Positions 54,742 through 64,000 of a DNA stretch of 64,000 nt are shown here, one piece after another. The DNA comes from Xylanimonas cellulosilytica DSM 15894 (lineage in GTDB: Bacteria; Actinomycetota; Actinomycetes; Actinomycetales; Cellulomonadaceae): the NCBI RefSeq assembly GCF_000024965.1, contig NC_013530.1, positions 2,046,001 through 2,110,000 on the forward strand, given 5' to 3'. Under the pieces are notes generated by a model, which saw only the letters and a list, made by a program, of their open reading frames with translations, had not been told where the DNA came from and searched no databases. A program made the position numbers and the translations under genes. Positions within the stretch are counted from its first letter, which is position 1; each line of letters begins with the position of its first letter.

Positions 54742-56783
54742 GGGTGGACTCCGATCGCGATGAAGGTGAAGGCTCCGTCGATGTGGGTGCCGGTCGCGCT
54801 GGCCGTGACGATGAGCGCGGTCGACATCGACACCATGTCCACCGTGACGTTCTCCGAGGCCGACCAGCCCGTCCCCGCGTCGATGTCGGGGTCGCCGTAC
54901 ACGCGCGAGGCGACGACCGCCGGCGGAGCCGCCACGAACGGCTGGGCGAAGTGCAGCCGGTACCTGCCCGGCGGCTGCCGCTCGACGGTGAACCCCGTCC
55001 CGCTGCGGATGGTGCCGTCGGACTCGACGACACCCCACAGGATCCGCGTCGCCTGGATCGCACCCGCCGCGACGAGGCCCGAGGCACGGACGTGACCGGT
55101 GAACCGTGCGTCTCCGACGACGTCGAGCGCGGCCTGCGGGGTCTGCGTGCCGAGCCCCAGCCTGGCGTCCCCGGTGAGGGTTGCGACGGCGGTGCCGGAC
55201 CCGGCGTTGCCGCGATAGAACCGCAGCCCACGGATCCCTGAGCTGACGCTCGAGCGGACGTGGAAGTTCCCGCTCTCGGTGGCGCTGGTCCCGATCTGGA
55301 TACCGGCCTCCGGCACGTGCAGCGGCGCCAACGGCTCGGTCGTGCCGAGGCCCAGCCGCCCGGTCGCGGTCAGCGTCGCCCGAGGCGTCCCCGTCGGCGC
55401 GTTGCCGGTGTACACCCGCAGGGCACGTGGCCCGCCCGTCTCGTCGGCCTGCGCGAAGAAGTTCTGCGACGACGTCGCTCGAGCTCCGACCTGGATCCCC
55501 GCGTCGGGGACGTGGAGCGGCGCCTTCGGGTCCGGGACACCGAGGCCGAGCCGACCCTGGTTGGTCAGGCTCGCCAGCAGCTCCCCGGCCCCGACGTCCC
55601 CGACGTACGTCCGCAGCCCACGCGACGGCCCGTCGGTGTTGGACTGCATGTAGAAGTTCTCGGTCGGAGCGCCGGAGCCGATCTCGATGCCATCGGCCTG
55701 CACGTGGAGAGGTGCTCGGGGTTCCGCGACCCCGACGCCGACCTTGCCGTCGTCGGTCACGACCAGGTGTTCGGCGTAGCCGCCACCGCTCTGCGGCCCG
55801 ACGGCGAGCCGGTTCGCGCCCTTGTCCTCGTCGCCGATGACCAGCCGCAGCGTCGTGCGGTCGGCGAGAGGGCTCTCGGTGCGCGCCACCTCGTAGGGCG
55901 CCGGGCCGGCGGCGTGATCCGTGCGCAGCGCGAGCCGTCCGTGGTACAGCGCCACGTTCCCGTCGACGCGCGTGTGGCCCTCGACCCAGACCAGCTCGTC
56001 GGTGTGCTCGCGCGAGGGGGTGGTCGTGCGGTCCCGCAGCGCCAGATGCCCGCCGTTGATCTCGACGCTGGCGGCGACGATGCCCGCGTGCTGCCGTGCA
56101 CGGAGGCTGCGGGTCTGGGTGGCGGCGTCCCGCGCCTCGAACCGCCCCGGCCCGCCCGGCTTCCACGTCACCACCCCGAGCGGCACGAGCCACTGCCGGC
56201 CCGGCCCGGCAGGGAGCACCTGGTGGGGGACGTCGGCGTCGACGACCTCCGGCGCCGCGGCGTCGAACGCCTGGAGCGCCGTGGCGGCGTCCATGGTGCG
56301 CCCCGCGACCTGCACGGGGTCCCGGCGCGTCTCCAGGGTCGCCCGTGGTCCGACCTCGATGCGGAACGACCCTTGCACGCGGGCGTAGGCGAGGTCGCCC
56401 TCGCACGTCTCGAAGCCGGGCCGCGGGCCCTGCGTCATCGTCTCGTCGTACCGGATCCACACCGGCACGACGACGGAGGGCGGCGTGCTGCCGTCCTCGA
56501 CGTCGAACCGGCCGAACAGCGCGGTCGAGATCCGGGTCGGCTCGGTGACGAGGATCGCTCGGCCGAACCCGTCCCACGCGTAGCCGGGTTCCACGAACAC
56601 GTCGATCGTGCCGTGAGGGCCTGGCACCTCGACGAGGTCGAGCCCCAGCGCGATCCCCCAGCGGTGCGCCCCGAGCACCGCCCGCGCGAGCTGCGTCCGG
56701 GAGTACTCGACGGCGGCCGTGAGGTCGGCGGCGCCCAGGTACTGCCCCTCGTAGAAGCGGGGGCGCTCGTCCAGGTCGGTCAT
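54738..56783 (-). CDS. eCIS tail fibre with N-terminal docking module and four shaft repeats
   Basis: 681 aa. Residues 1-85 carry a module (RPRFYEGQYLGAADL; AHRWGIALGLDL; PGYAWDGFGRAILV) shared with the two upstream genes. After a beta-rich middle, four repeats of 64-65 residues begin at GKVGVGVAEPRAPLHV, GRLGLGVPDPKAPLHV, GRLGLGTTEPLAPLHV and ARLGLGTQTPQAALDV, the pattern seen in trimeric phage fibre shafts. A C-terminal beta domain (YRLHFAQPFVAAPPAVVAS) is the likely receptor-binding head. Starts and stops overlap neighbours by 4 nt. Confidence 0.85.
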   Translation of the reverse strand: MTDLDERPRFYEGQYLGAADLTAAVEYSRTQLARAVLGAHRWGIALGLDLVEVPGPHGTIDVFVEPGYAWDGFGRAILVTEPTRISTALFGRFDVEDGSTPPSVVVPVWIRYDETMTQGPRPGFETCEGDLAYARVQGSFRIEVGPRATLETRRDPVQVAGRTMDAATALQAFDAAAPEVVDADVPHQVLPAGPGRQWLVPLGVVTWKPGGPGRFEARDAATQTRSLRARQHAGIVAASVEINGGHLALRDRTTTPSREHTDELVWVEGHTRVDGNVALYHGRLALRTDHAAGPAPYEVARTESPLADRTTLRLVIGDEDKGANRLAVGPQSGGGYAEHLVVTDDGKVGVGVAEPRAPLHVQADGIEIGSGAPTENFYMQSNTDGPSRGLRTYVGDVGAGELLASLTNQGRLGLGVPDPKAPLHVPDAGIQVGARATSSQNFFAQADETGGPRALRVYTGNAPTGTPRATLTATGRLGLGTTEPLAPLHVPEAGIQIGTSATESGNFHVRSSVSSGIRGLRFYRGNAGSGTAVATLTGDARLGLGTQTPQAALDVVGDARFTGHVRASGLVAAGAIQATRILWGVVESDGTIRSGTGFTVERQPPGRYRLHFAQPFVAAPPAVVASRVYGDPDIDAGTGWSASENVTVDMVSMSTALIVTASATGTHIDGAFTFIAIGVHP

Positions 56784-58729
56784 CGGTCCGTCCCCCTGCT
56801 GAGGTCGTCGATCACCGTCGCCTGCTTCTTGATCGTGGCCGCCTGGGCCGTGACCTTCCGGGACAGGCTCGCCAGCCTCTTCTCCAGGTCGTCGAGCCGA
56901 TCGGGCTCGGTGGGCGCAGACGGAGCCGGGCGCTCGGCGACGACCTCGGCGACCGTCGAGAGCGCGGTGCCGAGCCCGGTGCCCAGGTTCAGCCCGGCCG
57001 GCCCGAGCACCCGTGACAGGGCGAGCGCGGTGAGCGGCGAGTCGAGCTCCGCCTCGCCGGCGAGCGGGCGGCCCTGCTCGTCGAGGATCCCGAGACTGCC
57101 CAGCAGGGTCGCCTCGAGCCCGGCCAGCGGCGAGGGCTCCCGCAGGTACTGCGCGGCGATCCTCGCCGCCGTCGGCAGCGAGCCGAACGCGGCATCGGTA
57201 TCGGCAGCGGCCGTGCCCCTGGCGGGCTTCGCGTCGGCGGACCTGGAGCCGGCGGACGCCGCGCCGGCCGTCGTCGTGCCGGCCGACGTCGCAGCGAAGG
57301 TCGCCCCGGTCGCCGCAGCGGCGAACGCCGTGAACGCCGCCGGGCGCGCGGCCGCCGCGGGACGTGCAGCCCTCGCTTCCGCGGCGGCCGGCGCCGGCGT
57401 CGCCGCAGTCGCCCGCAGGTTGGTGTCCAGCGTGAAGTCGGCCTGCGGCGATGCAGGGCAGCACAGTCGCGTGACGAGCCTGCGCAACGCGGACCCGAGC
57501 GGCAGCGCGCCGAGGTAGTAGCCGAGCATCGGCATCGTCACCGCGAACTTCCGCGAGGCGAAGTTGCACACCGACAGCACGCGCAGGTCGGACGAGCGCA
57601 CCGTGAGGGTCGCCAGCGGCACGCAGTCGTCCGCGCAGCCCTCGGCCAGCGGGGGCAGCAGTGCCGAGCAGATGCACTCGCGGAACAGGTCCACCGCGAT
57701 CCGCAGCAGCAGGACGAGCGCCCGGGCCGCCCTCTCCCCGGCGGCGTCGTCCGTCCGCGCGGGAATCACGACGTCGTTGAGCCGCTGGCCCAGCGTGCAG
57801 TCGTGGATGTTCGACGTGGCCAGGACGTCCTTCAGGTCCGACCTGAGCTGGTAGGCGTACTCGATCAGGCTCGCGGTCGACGTGTCGGACGGTGCGTGCG
57901 TCAGGCTCGAGGTGAGCATCGTCGTGCACTGACGGATCTTCTCGACGAGCCTGCCGGGTGCGGCAGCCTCCTCGCGCGCCCTGACCGGGTTGGCCTTGGT
58001 CACGGTGAAGCGGAAGCCCTCGATGACCACGGTGGGCTCGCATCCCGCCGCCATCCTGGTCGTCGGCCCGGATGTCATGGTCGACGTCGTCGCGCTCGAG
58101 GTTCCGGCGCACCCGCAGCTCGACGTCGTCGTGCGCGTCGCCGAACCCGTGCCGGCGGGTGCGGACGATCCGCCGCAGCCACAGCTCGATCCGGCCCGGG
58201 AGCCGCCCGACCCGCCGCACCCGCACGAGCCCGTCGCCGTGGGGATCGTGCGCACGGGCTTGCCGGGCGTCTCGTCGTAGCAGATCCCGAGGACCCACTG
58301 CTGCTCGGGCGCGTCGCAGCCGGTCGGGTCGGACGTGTACGGCGGGCAGTCGACCCGACGCGACCGGGCCTGCCGCTGCGCGCGGACCAGGGCGCCGACG
58401 TCGACGCGGTAGTCCGCGCAGACCACGATGTCCTCCCCGCACGGGCCCAGGGCGTAGCCGGGCCGGACCGTGACGGTGTCGTCGCAGTTGCTGCACACCA
58501 CCTCGAGCCCGCCGACCACTCCGGTGCCGTGCAGGTACTTGTTCTGCATCCGAGACTTGCCGACGAGGTACTCGTCCAACCGCCGGAAGTCGGTGTCCGT
58601 GATCAGCTGCCCGGCGAAGAACCGGGGGCGGCACAGGCACTGCAGGCTGTTGCAGGTCTCGCACGTCGAGCAGCCGCACCCGCAACCCGTGGTCGGCTGC
58701 GTCCTCGCGCTGAGCGTGTCACTGGACAT
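56780..58729 (-). CDS. Cys-rich eCIS fibre-like protein
   Basis: 649 aa. The N-terminus is very Cys-rich (GCGCGCSTCETCNSLQCLCR), followed by the docking module (RPRFFAGQLITDTDFRRLDE; LHGTGVVGGLEV; PGYALGPCGEDIVV). Three CGCGG/CGCAG blocks within a Gly/Ser/Thr linker lie at about 165-215. A helical domain (about 235-450), an Ala/Thr-rich linker and a C-terminal coiled coil (DDLEKRLASLSRKVTAQAAT) complete it. The ATG follows GAGGAGG. Its stop overlaps the fibre ATG. The cysteines may form disulfides or bind metal outside the cell. Confidence 0.78.
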   Translation of the reverse strand: MSSDTLSARTQPTTGCGCGCSTCETCNSLQCLCRPRFFAGQLITDTDFRRLDEYLVGKSRMQNKYLHGTGVVGGLEVVCSNCDDTVTVRPGYALGPCGEDIVVCADYRVDVGALVRAQRQARSRRVDCPPYTSDPTGCDAPEQQWVLGICYDETPGKPVRTIPTATGSCGCGGSGGSRAGSSCGCGGSSAPAGTGSATRTTTSSCGCAGTSSATTSTMTSGPTTRMAAGCEPTVVIEGFRFTVTKANPVRAREEAAAPGRLVEKIRQCTTMLTSSLTHAPSDTSTASLIEYAYQLRSDLKDVLATSNIHDCTLGQRLNDVVIPARTDDAAGERAARALVLLLRIAVDLFRECICSALLPPLAEGCADDCVPLATLTVRSSDLRVLSVCNFASRKFAVTMPMLGYYLGALPLGSALRRLVTRLCCPASPQADFTLDTNLRATAATPAPAAAEARAARPAAAARPAAFTAFAAAATGATFAATSAGTTTAGAASAGSRSADAKPARGTAAADTDAAFGSLPTAARIAAQYLREPSPLAGLEATLLGSLGILDEQGRPLAGEAELDSPLTALALSRVLGPAGLNLGTGLGTALSTVAEVVAERPAPSAPTEPDRLDDLEKRLASLSRKVTAQAATIKKQATVIDDLSRGTDR

Positions 58730-58757
58730 GGTCGCCTCGCCTCCTCATCTCGTCGTG

Positions 58758-60590
58758 TCAGTCGAGCACCGGGTAGAGCCAGCTCTCGAAGGTGCCGCCC
58801 TGGATGCCGTGCTTCTCGCCCTTCGGGCGGTCGCCCGTGGGGAGACCGGCGCGCGCGAACTCCGCGTCCACCGCGCGTTCTCGCGCGTCCAGCACGAACT
58901 CGCCGCGGAGCTTGACCCACAGGTCGACACCGCGCGGGTCCCCCAGTGCGCCGAACAAGGCGTCGAGGAAGCGCTCATGGAAGACGAACGACAGGGCGTC
59001 GGGCTCGCTCGTCTTGTCCGTCGCCAACGTGATCCGGCCGGTCGCGTCGATCGCCTGCACCTCGGTCAGCACCACCTGGCCGAGCACGTGACAGCGGCAC
59101 CGGTAGAAGGCGTCGAGCTCGGCCTGCTTCGCGGCCACCTCCCGGTCCTCCGCCTCTCGTGGCGGGAACGTGTACCGCACGTGCGGCGCCTCGACCGTGA
59201 GCACGTGCTGGACGTCAGGCAGCGTGAACCCCTCCGGGGCCAGGTGCACGGTCTCGGTGAACTGGATCGTCACGCCCCGGCGCCGCCGGCCGTCGATCTC
59301 CAGCGTCTCCAGGTCCTGGACCAGGATCATGTCGGCGTGCGTCCAGCTCAGGGCGGCGATCTGGACCAGGCCCGCCTCCAGCCCCGGGCCTGCGGGCCCT
59401 TGTGGGCCGGGCACCCCTGCGGAACCCGTCGCACCGTCTGCACCGGCGGCACCGGCGGCCCCCGGTGGACCCTGCGGCCCGGGTTCACCCGTGTCGCCCT
59501 TCTCCCCCGCGGGCCCCTCTGGCCCCGCCGGCCCTTCTGGCCCTTCTGGCCCTTCTGGCCCCGCCGGCCCCACTGGTCCCTCTGGCCCCGCAGGCCCGGT
59601 CTCCCCTCCCGTGCCGCCGTGCTCCAGCAGGCACTCGACGGTCTCGCTGATCACCTGCGTGCTGCGCAGCACGCTCCGGCCTGCGTGGTTGTCGATGCGG
59701 GCGATCTGGGCCGCCAGGTCGGCCTCGGCGGTCGCCTCGGCGTCGGCGTCGAGGACCACGAAGCCGGGCCGGTACCCGTGGATGGTGGCCAGCACGACGC
59801 ACGAGCACGCCGAGTCTTCGCAGATCGGGCACCCGGGCAGCGTGTTCCAGTGCTCCGTGCAGGCGCCCGTCGCCGGAACGTCGGGCTCGGGCTCGGGCCC
59901 GGGCTCGTCCAGCCCGGGCTCGTCCAGCCCGGGCTCCTCCAGCCCAGCCTCCGCCGGCGCAGGCTCGTCCGGCGCAGGCTCGTCCGGCGCAGGCTCGTCC
60001 GGCGCAGGCTCGTCCGGCGCAGGCTCGTCCGGCCCGGGCGGGAGGACGACGGCGTCGACGTCCCAGGACTCGAGCACCCGGTTCGGGGCGGTCTGGCCGT
60101 CGTCGCCCCCGCAGTCGTCGTACAGCACCGGCACCGGATCGGTGTCGCACTCGCGGTAGCGCAGGCACAGCCGCACTTCGTGCACGGCCTCGGGATCGGC
60201 TCCAGGTCCGGACAGTGCCGCGAGTGCGGGCAGGGTCGCCAGCTCGAGCCGGTAGCGGTCGGTCACGATGATCTCGTTGCCGCAGCAGTCGATAGCGGTC
60301 CCGGGCGTGATGACGACGATCCGGTCCCGGCAGTCCGGCGCCGTGTCCTGCTCGACGACGAGCCCGCACGCGACGCCGCAGCCGTGCAGCCGCTGGTTGT
60401 GGTGGCGGATCTTGTCGCGCACGTACTGCTGCTCGTCGATGAAGTCCTGCGGCAGCATCAGCTTGCCGTACCAGTAGCTGTTGCGGGTGAACGGGCCGTA
60501 GGTGCACTGGCCGCCGCCCCCGCAGCCGCAGCCGACCGGGTGCGCCCCGCCTGCGCCGTGACGGGTCGGGCTCGACGTGGTGGTGCTCAT
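58758..60590 (-). CDS. eCIS fibre-like protein with collagen-like stalk
   Basis: 610 aa. Docking module: [31 protein letters not shown] and [14 protein letters not shown] (about 35-110). A DEPAP repeat region (about 188-225) and a CxxC-rich segment ([12 protein letters not shown]) follow. A Gly-X-Y collagen-like stalk of about 25 triplets ([16 protein letters not shown]...) spans roughly 330-405, and a C-terminal globular domain ([20 protein letters not shown]) ends the protein. The ATG is preceded by GGAAGAGG. The stalk should trimerise, placing the head away from the baseplate. Confidence 0.85.
   Translation of the reverse strand: MSTTTSSPTRHGAGGAHPVGCGCGGGGQCTYGPFTRNSYWYGKLMLPQDFIDEQQYVRDKIRHHNQRLHGCGVACGLVVEQDTAPDCRDRIVVITPGTAIDCCGNEIIVTDRYRLELATLPALAALSGPGADPEAVHEVRLCLRYRECDTDPVPVLYDDCGGDDGQTAPNRVLESWDVDAVVLPPGPDEPAPDEPAPDEPAPDEPAPDEPAPAEAGLEEPGLDEPGLDEPGPEPEPDVPATGACTEHWNTLPGCPICEDSACSCVVLATIHGYRPGFVVLDADAEATAEADLAAQIARIDNHAGRSVLRSTQVISETVECLLEHGGTGGETGPAGPEGPVGPAGPEGPEGPEGPAGPEGPAGEKGDTGEPGPQGPPGAAGAAGADGATGSAGVPGPQGPAGPGLEAGLVQIAALSWTHADMILVQDLETLEIDGRRRRGVTIQFTETVHLAPEGFTLPDVQHVLTVEAPHVRYTFPPREAEDREVAAKQAELDAFYRCRCHVLGQVVLTEVQAIDATGRITLATDKTSEPDALSFVFHERFLDALFGALGDPRGVDLWVKLRGEFVLDARERAVDAEFARAGLPTGDRPKGEKHGIQGGTFESWLYPVLD
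59956..60030. repeat. Five perfect 15-bp tandem repeats
   Basis: GGCGCAGGCTCGTCC occurs five times without change, encoding DEPAP repeats in the collagen-like fibre protein. Perfect conservation suggests recent expansion or slippage. Confidence 0.95.
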
Positions 60591-60639
60591 GCGAGACACC
60601 TCTTCCGGATCGGGCCGGGAGTCCCCGGCGCGTGCGGTC

Positions 60640-62670
60640 TCATGGCTGGCCTCCGAGCACGGAGGTGGAACCGAGGCGACGCGGCGCACCGAGGTGCGCG
60701 TCGTTCCCGGTGAGGACGGCGGTGCCGAGCGCGGTCCCGCCCACCGTGATCCCGCTGGGGATGCGGGCGACGACGGCGTCGAGGCCGAGCGAGGACTGCA
60801 GGCCGATGCGGAACCGTGGCTCGACGTAGCGCACGTCCCCTGCGGTGTGCGCGGGCGTCGCGAACCGCAGCAGGCCGTCCACGACCTTGCGCTGCTGTGG
60901 CGTGCGCCCGGCAGACGCGGGCAGGAACACCGTGTACTTGTGCGCGTAGACGTGGAACGGGTCGCGCAGCGGGTCCTGACTGGTCTTGAGCTGCGTGACA
61001 CCCACGGTGGCCCCCAGCCCCAGCCGGCTGCGGTTCGCGATCGCGGCGCCCCACACCATGGCGTCGGCGCCGATGCGGCTGACGCCGTTGCGCAACCAGC
61101 GCCGCAGGCGGAAGTGTTCGAGGATCAGCGGCGGCGGTTCCCAGCAGCGCGTCCGCACCGCGACCTCGTCGAGGCCGAGCACGATGATCAGCAGCTCGCG
61201 CAGCCCCACGGTGGTGCCGCGGGTGTCATACAGCCGCGCGGAGGCGCCGAGCAGACGCCGACGCGTCGCCTCGGGCAGCCGGGGGTCCTGCGCGAGCCCC
61301 ACCCAGCGCGACAGCCAGTCGAGCCACGGCGTGGCCCCGGGGTCGAGCGCCGCAGGCAGGGCGTCGATGCGGGCCTCGGTCGAACGCAGCTCGCGGTCGA
61401 ACAGCGCGAGGAAACGGTCGGTGAACGACGCCGCGTCCCGGTCCTCGCCGTAGACCGCCGGCAGGTAGCGCCGCAGGCTGATGCGCGGGAACTCCACCTC
61501 GACGCCGGTCAGCACGGCGCCCGCCGCGCCCGTGCCGGTCAGGTCCAGGTGCACCCAGCAGAACCTGCCCGGGTCGGAGTCGACCAGACAGTCCCCGCCG
61601 TCTGGCGTCGGGCCCGTCACGGTGATGCCGGTGCTCCAGCGCGGGTCGGCGGGCGCTGGCACGTCGGCGCCGTCGAGCACGTCGTGCGCCGTCAGGGTGC
61701 GCACCGTGACGGTGCAGCCCGCGGGGATCGCACCGTGCAGCACCACGCGGTGCCATATGCACGTCTCGATCAAGGAGTCGAGCGGGCCCAGCACCACCGA
61801 GCCCTCGGTGCGGAACGGGTGCACCGCCGGCCAGGGCACCGGTGCGGTGGGGTTGCCGGCCAGGTCGTAGGCGTCGGCCGCGGTCACGCCCGCGTCGGGC
61901 GTGCAGAGCGGCGCTAGGACGAGGTTCCCCGAGGCGTCCAGCTCGAACGGCAGCGGGGCGAACCCCTCGGCGAGGTCCTCCGCGGGGCAGCAGGCGGGTC
62001 CCACCGCGTCGCCGTCGAGCCGCAAGGCCTCGACCGGGCTCGCCGCGAAGACCGTGCCGTCCAGGGCGACGGCGAGGCGGTCGGCGGCTCCGGTCCCCGC
62101 CGTCGCACCGAGGTATCGGCCGACCCAGGCGAACGTGTGAACCATGCCGTTCGCCGGGTCGGCCACGCGCACCTGACGGTGCGCGTCGACCACCACGCCG
62201 CGCGGCTGCCACGGCCCCGACGGTGCGGTGGTGGGTCGCCACCTGCCCTCCATCTGGGCCGTGGGCAGCGCCAGGACGGCGAGCCAGCCCTCGGTGGCGG
62301 CGAAGAGCCGGTTGCCGCGGACGGCGATCGGCCCGAGCGCGCCGTCGACGGCCCGCACCTCGACGAACCGGCACGTGCACGGGTCGAACCGCAGCAACCG
62401 CCCCGTGGCGGCGTCGAGCAGCCAGATCGTGCCGTCCTCGGCGACCGCGACGTTCGCCGGTAGGCGCAGCCCTCCGAACGTGCCGGCCGGGTCGGTCATC
62501 GGGCGCAGGCCCGCCGGGTCGCGAGCCAGGCGCAGCGCCCCGCCCGCCACGACCACCGTGGGCTCGACGCCCTGGGCCGCGCAGACGCGCCAGCCGGTCG
62601 CGGCGTCGAGCAGCAGCGACAGCGGGTCGTGGGGCGGGCGTCGCACGGGCGCCATCGTGACGACGCTCAT
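60640..62670 (-). CDS. eCIS baseplate protein: beta-propeller plus gpI-like tail domain (Afp12-type)
   Basis: 676 aa. Residues ~20-260 show NHL-like propeller repeats ([38 protein letters not shown]). After a beta-sandwich region, the tail-protein domain (about 395-505) reads [37 protein letters not shown] and [15 protein letters not shown], matching the phage tail protein I/TIGR02242 pattern. It builds the baseplate wedge. ATG 62670 overlaps the upstream stop (TGATG). Confidence 0.85.
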   Translation of the reverse strand: MSVVTMAPVRRPPHDPLSLLLDAATGWRVCAAQGVEPTVVVAGGALRLARDPAGLRPMTDPAGTFGGLRLPANVAVAEDGTIWLLDAATGRLLRFDPCTCRFVEVRAVDGALGPIAVRGNRLFAATEGWLAVLALPTAQMEGRWRPTTAPSGPWQPRGVVVDAHRQVRVADPANGMVHTFAWVGRYLGATAGTGAADRLAVALDGTVFAASPVEALRLDGDAVGPACCPAEDLAEGFAPLPFELDASGNLVLAPLCTPDAGVTAADAYDLAGNPTAPVPWPAVHPFRTEGSVVLGPLDSLIETCIWHRVVLHGAIPAGCTVTVRTLTAHDVLDGADVPAPADPRWSTGITVTGPTPDGGDCLVDSDPGRFCWVHLDLTGTGAAGAVLTGVEVEFPRISLRRYLPAVYGEDRDAASFTDRFLALFDRELRSTEARIDALPAALDPGATPWLDWLSRWVGLAQDPRLPEATRRRLLGASARLYDTRGTTVGLRELLIIVLGLDEVAVRTRCWEPPPLILEHFRLRRWLRNGVSRIGADAMVWGAAIANRSRLGLGATVGVTQLKTSQDPLRDPFHVYAHKYTVFLPASAGRTPQQRKVVDGLLRFATPAHTAGDVRYVEPRFRIGLQSSLGLDAVVARIPSGITVGGTALGTAVLTGNDAHLGAPRRLGSTSVLGGQP

Positions 62671-64000
62671 CACGCCTCCCCCGCGTAGGCGCCGGACACC
62701 TGGTGGGCCGTGGAGAACACGAGCGCACCGGCGGCGATCGGCACGTCGCGGCACTCGGGCTGCTCGACGCCGTCGAGCGAGACGAACAGGTGGTCGACCG
62801 AGTCGACGCCCGGGACGTCGAGCACCTTGCCGAACACGCGCGAGAAGGACACGGCCCCGCCGAACGGCCAGCCCGTCCCGGCGTCGCCACCGGTCAGCGG
62901 GTGGAAGTACGCGAGCAGCGCCGCGTCGATCTCGCGCAGCACCCGGGCCTGGTCGGCCGTCTCGGCGACGACGACCCGCACCTCCACGCTCACGCGCTGG
63001 TACGTGGGCGGTGCCACGTACACCTCGGTGGTCAGCAGCCGCCGCTGCTGCAGCTCGGCACAGACCGTCCGCAGCGTGCCCTCGCTCGGCACGGGCCGGG
63101 CGGAGTCCGACCGCGGCACCACGACGACGGTCACGACGCCCGGGATCGGGGTCTCGGGGAACTGCGGGTGGTACAGCGGGAACGCCTTGGCGCGCGCGAT
63201 GTTCGCGGCACGGACCGCGAACAGCTCGAAGTCGTCGGTGGTCACCGCCCGCTCGCGCGCGCGGACGGACGCCGGCGCGCGCAGCTTGGCGGAGTCGATC
63301 GTCTCCTCGTCCGACCCGCCATAGCTGGGCCGGACGTTGACCACCGTGGCGTCGTCGATACCCTCCAGGGCGCTGCGCAGCATCGTGAGGGTGCCTGCGG
63401 CGACGTTGCCGGACGTGCCGCCGCCGTACCGGTAGCTCGCCGCGACCACGTTGGCCCCCGGGTTGTCCGGGTTGGCGATCGGCACCGCACCGTGCACGCC
63501 GTCGCCGAACCGGATCTCCCCCGTCGTCCGGTTGAGCACGAACACCGGGTCCGCCGGTCCCTGCGCGTACAGGTCGGGCACCTCGCGCCAGGTCTCCGCA
63601 CCCGACCTCTGGTCGACCGTGAGCGTCAGCGACCCGTCGAGCACCGGCGTCTGGGACAGCGCGAAGACCTGGTCGCGGCGTCCGTTCGATCCGCCGAGCA
63701 CCTCGCCCTCGACGGTCTCCATCTGGGTGAGCGTCATCGTGTTGGGGCGGATCGCGAGGATCCGCGGGGCCCGCTCGTACTGGCTGGAGGCGACCAGCGC
63801 GCGCAGCCAGAACAAGGGCTCCGGCGCCGGGGCGATGGTCGTGGCCACCAGCGCGCTCGCGGGCGTGCGCACCACGATCGAGCCGCTGCGCGTCAGCGCC
63901 GCCGTCCGGTCCTCGAGGACGGTCAGCTCGGCCCAGTCGGTCCCGTCCCAGTACTGCCAGCGGAGCGTCGCCGGGCGGAACCGGTCGGCCCCCGGACCAC
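62670..64000 (-). CDS. Baseplate J-like protein (Afp11-type), C-terminal part
   Basis: The open frame runs from the stop at 62670 to the right edge of the window (about 443 codons) and continues beyond it. In-frame sequence up to 64000 reads WQYWDGTDWAELTVLEDRT, the lead-in of putative baseplate assembly proteins. TGEIRFGDGVHGAVP and YRYGGGTSGNVAAGTLT follow, matching baseplate-J beta domains. The wedge protein joins the sheath-tube initiator to the fibres. The real start lies outside the window. Confidence 0.88.
   Translation of the reverse strand, partial: GPGADRFRPATLRWQYWDGTDWAELTVLEDRTAALTRSGSIVVRTPASALVATTIAPAPEPLFWLRALVASSQYERAPRILAIRPNTMTLTQMETVEGEVLGGSNGRRDQVFALSQTPVLDGSLTLTVDQRSGAETWREVPDLYAQGPADPVFVLNRTTGEIRFGDGVHGAVPIANPDNPGANVVAASYRYGGGTSGNVAAGTLTMLRSALEGIDDATVVNVRPSYGGSDEETIDSAKLRAPASVRARERAVTTDDFELFAVRAANIARAKAFPLYHPQFPETPIPGVVTVVVVPRSDSARPVPSEGTLRTVCAELQQRRLLTTEVYVAPPTYQRVSVEVRVVVAETADQARVLREIDAALLAYFHPLTGGDAGTGWPFGGAVSFSRVFGKVLDVPGVDSVDHLFVSLDGVEQPECRDVPIAAGALVFSTAHQVSGAYAGEA

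Noticed and set aside
59956-60030. CRISPR-like tandem repeat
   Set aside because: Repeats are contiguous 15-bp units without spacers and are in frame in a protein gene.
47821-64000. Prophage
   Set aside because: No integrase, terminase, capsid or lysis gene is seen, and the AAA+ ATPase with baseplate/fibre order marks an eCIS. The upstream part outside the window could still alter this.

Overview
The window is a very high-GC, gene-dense chromosomal segment from an actinobacterium. SepH, DUF3093, DUF3159, DUF3710, DUF4193 and DUF5998 proteins occur in their usual actinobacterial neighbourhoods (dut–DUF3710–OB-fold–DUF3159–TrkA–TrkA–APC–TRAM methyltransferase–aconitase–dxs). With GTG starts, TANNNT-type leaderless promoters and a separate ParC, this points to a Micrococcales relative of Cellulomonas, Isoptericola or Cellulosimicrobium. 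The genus is inferred, not shown. I saw no rRNA, tRNA, CRISPR array, transposase or integrase.

Region 1 (1–10,100): start of dxs (running off the left end), a GuaB1-type GMP reductase, a HelD/HelR-like RNA polymerase recycling ATPase disfigured by a family of ~26-bp palindromic repeats, a NUDIX/phosphotransferase pair, an AhpD-like protein, an ABC exporter pair, and a TetR/hydrolase divergon with two clear operator boxes.

Region 2 (10,100–30,900): housekeeping genes. Aconitase with a MarR-type operator; a NYN-domain RNase gene whose start codon lies inside a perfect 15-bp hairpin; flotillin plus NfeD-like partner; TRAM methyltransferase; an AbiEi/DUF559-like gene beside 58-bp direct repeats; an APC transporter divergent from a TrkA pair; DUF3159, OB-fold, DUF3710, dUTPase, DUF3093, DUF4193, inositol monophosphatase, TRIC-type channel, SepH and a methyltransferase.

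Region 3 (30,900–47,800): thymidine kinase, an alkaline-phosphatase superfamily enzyme, DUF5998, a GNAT/acyl-CoA synthetase fusion, a DMT exporter, topoisomerase IV subunit A, a hydrolase, a YhhN lysoplasmalogenase, a feoABC operon under a DtxR/IdeR-like iron box, and cobalamin-dependent methionine synthase.

Region 4 (47,821–64,000, all minus strand, tightly overlapped, running off the right end) is the distal part of an extracellular contractile injection system (eCIS). In transcription order: baseplate-J protein, propeller–gpI baseplate protein, three consecutive fibre-like proteins sharing one N-terminal module (one with a collagen-like stalk, one Cys-rich, one with four ~65-residue shaft repeats), a coiled-coil protein, a protein in the tape-measure slot, the AAA+ ATPase, an 816-aa candidate cargo toxin ending in a His-rich nuclease-like domain, and a 270-aa Cys-rich protein that may be its immunity protein or adaptor. 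The cargo/partner pair and the shared fibre-docking module are the parts I consider least described.
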